Shown in pieces: positions 25,503 through 25,783 of a stretch of 25,783 nt of DNA (position 1 is its first letter; each line of letters begins with the position of its first letter). Both the position numbers and the translations under genes were made by a program. The notes beneath the pieces were generated by a model, which did no database searches, was not told the DNA's origin, and was given only the letters and a program-made list of their open reading frames with translations. Origin of the DNA: Pseudovibrio sp. JCM 19062 (GTDB lineage Bacteria; Pseudomonadota; Alphaproteobacteria; Rhizobiales; Stappiaceae); contig BAXV01000054.1 of assembly GCA_001310715.1 (NCBI GenBank), forward strand, positions 1-25,783, given 5' to 3'.

Positions 25503-25620
25503 CCCATGCCGGGGAGACTCCCGGTGGGGGCCTCCTTGGCATTTTTTTTCTTCTCCAGCGGGGTTTCGTTGAAATCCAGTCGTCTGGGTTTGAACGAAAT
25601 CTCGCTTTAGCCAAGGAGGT
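25503..25620 (+). promoter_or_regulatory. Pseudoknot/RBS switch I with 10-bp anti-Shine-Dalgarno
   Basis: CCGGG (25509-25513) pairs with CCCGG (25520-25524), with outer CCCA/TGGG. GGAG (25513-25516) can pair with CTCC (25532-25535). CCTCCTTGGC (25531-25540) is the exact reverse complement of GCCAAGGAGG (25610-25619), the ribosome binding site of the primase gene. GCC-TCCTT-GGC followed by ATTTTTTTT could instead act as a terminator. The hairpin at 25558-25605 lies inside the long-range helix. Confidence 0.72.
25558..25605 (+). other. Long hairpin in the primase leader
   Basis: GCGGGGTTTCGTT (25558-25570) pairs over 13 positions (three G-U) with AACGAAATCTCGC (25593-25605). After a G/G mismatch, AAATCCAG (25572-25579) pairs with CTGGGTTT (25584-25591), loop TCGT. 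It brings the anti-Shine-Dalgarno and the binding site together. Confidence 0.65.
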
Positions 25621-25627
25621 AAGTACG

Positions 25628-25783
25628 ATGGTTTCTTATGACGCGAAGGTTGTTAAAGAGAAAGCTGCAGGCAAATGGGGGCAGATTGCAAGTGATCTGG
25701 CTCCTGATCTCCAGCCAGCCTTAGACGCAAATTTCAGGCATGTTCCTTGTCCAATACACGGCGGTACAGACGTTTTCGACTAT
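25628..25783 (+). CDS. Primase with zinc-ribbon N-terminus (3' partial)
   Basis: The first 52 codons from ATG 25628 (AAGGAGG nine bases upstream): AKVVKEKAAGKWGQIASDLAP, then HVPCPIHGGTDVF. The CP-x-HGG-x-D-x-F string is the first half of the zinc-binding domain of phage P4/T7-type primases, in which the Cys-x-x-His pair binds zinc and helps select priming sites. The rest, presumably the second Cys pair, a Toprim domain and perhaps a helicase, lies beyond the window. It would serve second-strand synthesis or element replication. Confidence 0.75.
   Translation, partial: MVSYDAKVVKEKAAGKWGQIASDLAPDLQPALDANFRHVPCPIHGGTDVFDY

Noticed and set aside
14753..25620. Known metabolite riboswitches (SAM-II, preQ1 and similar pseudoknots) as an explanation for the leaders
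   Set aside because: Those have conserved binding-pocket nucleotides; here the stems and loops differ between copies and only pairing is kept.

Overview
The window looks like part of a conjugative element, either an SXT/R391-type integrative conjugative element or a related F-type plasmid, from a Gram-negative proteobacterium. The evidence is an F-type (MPF-F) type IV secretion block, traC - trbI - signal peptidase - trbC/traW - traU - traN, followed by a cargo and recombination region. That region holds a phage-type RecT/Bet and YqaJ exonuclease pair, a MoxR/CobS-type AAA+ ATPase, a DUF3150-like protein, a CobT-like VWA protein, two DNA methyltransferases and a primase. In SXT/R391 elements the same kinds of gene lie between traN and traFHG. 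I see no integrase, origin, tRNA, rRNA or CRISPR array, so I cannot say whether the element is an ICE or a plasmid, or name the host.

Layout. 1-7559 (+): conjugation genes, most joined by ATGA stop/start overlaps. 7560-7916: hairpins and a small membrane protein. 8020-14520 (-): a minus-strand island with a GNAT/DUF1778 toxin-antitoxin pair, a small possible DNA-binding protein, a long N6-methyltransferase/SNF2-helicase fusion resembling phage P1 DarB, two unknown proteins under a recognisable promoter with operator-like dyads, and a DUF1845-like protein ended by a terminator. 14753-25783 (+): a small membrane protein, AAA+ ATPase, Bet, exonuclease, DUF3150-like, CobT-like, RelE-like, DNA methyltransferase with a winged-helix tail, C5 methyltransferase, Toprim-like protein and the start of a primase.

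Main unexplained signal. Nine plus-strand genes from 14816 on (every one except exo, relE and the 60-aa membrane ORF) are preceded by the same RNA architecture with almost no shared sequence. A GC-rich hairpin comes first. A short segment complementary to its apical loop follows (H-type pseudoknot). Next comes a second hairpin that pairs with or encloses the ribosome binding site, and its 5' strand overlaps or abuts the loop-complementary segment. This reads as a family of translational switches. In three places (14753, 18237, 24258), always at the head of a transcription unit, the switch is preceded by a further two-hairpin element. Its second hairpin keeps a constant TAGCTGR loop on a covarying stem, followed by a conserved A-rich tract ending AACAGCA. 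I do not recognise either as a named RNA class.

Data quality. About 26 single-base frame breaks can be placed, 14 of them at A/T runs of six or more bases, and conserved protein sequence continues across each. This pattern looks like homopolymer indels in the assembly rather than decay. I therefore report those genes as single reconstructed coding regions and give the position of each break. All stems, motifs and frames were read by eye; no folding or database search was run.
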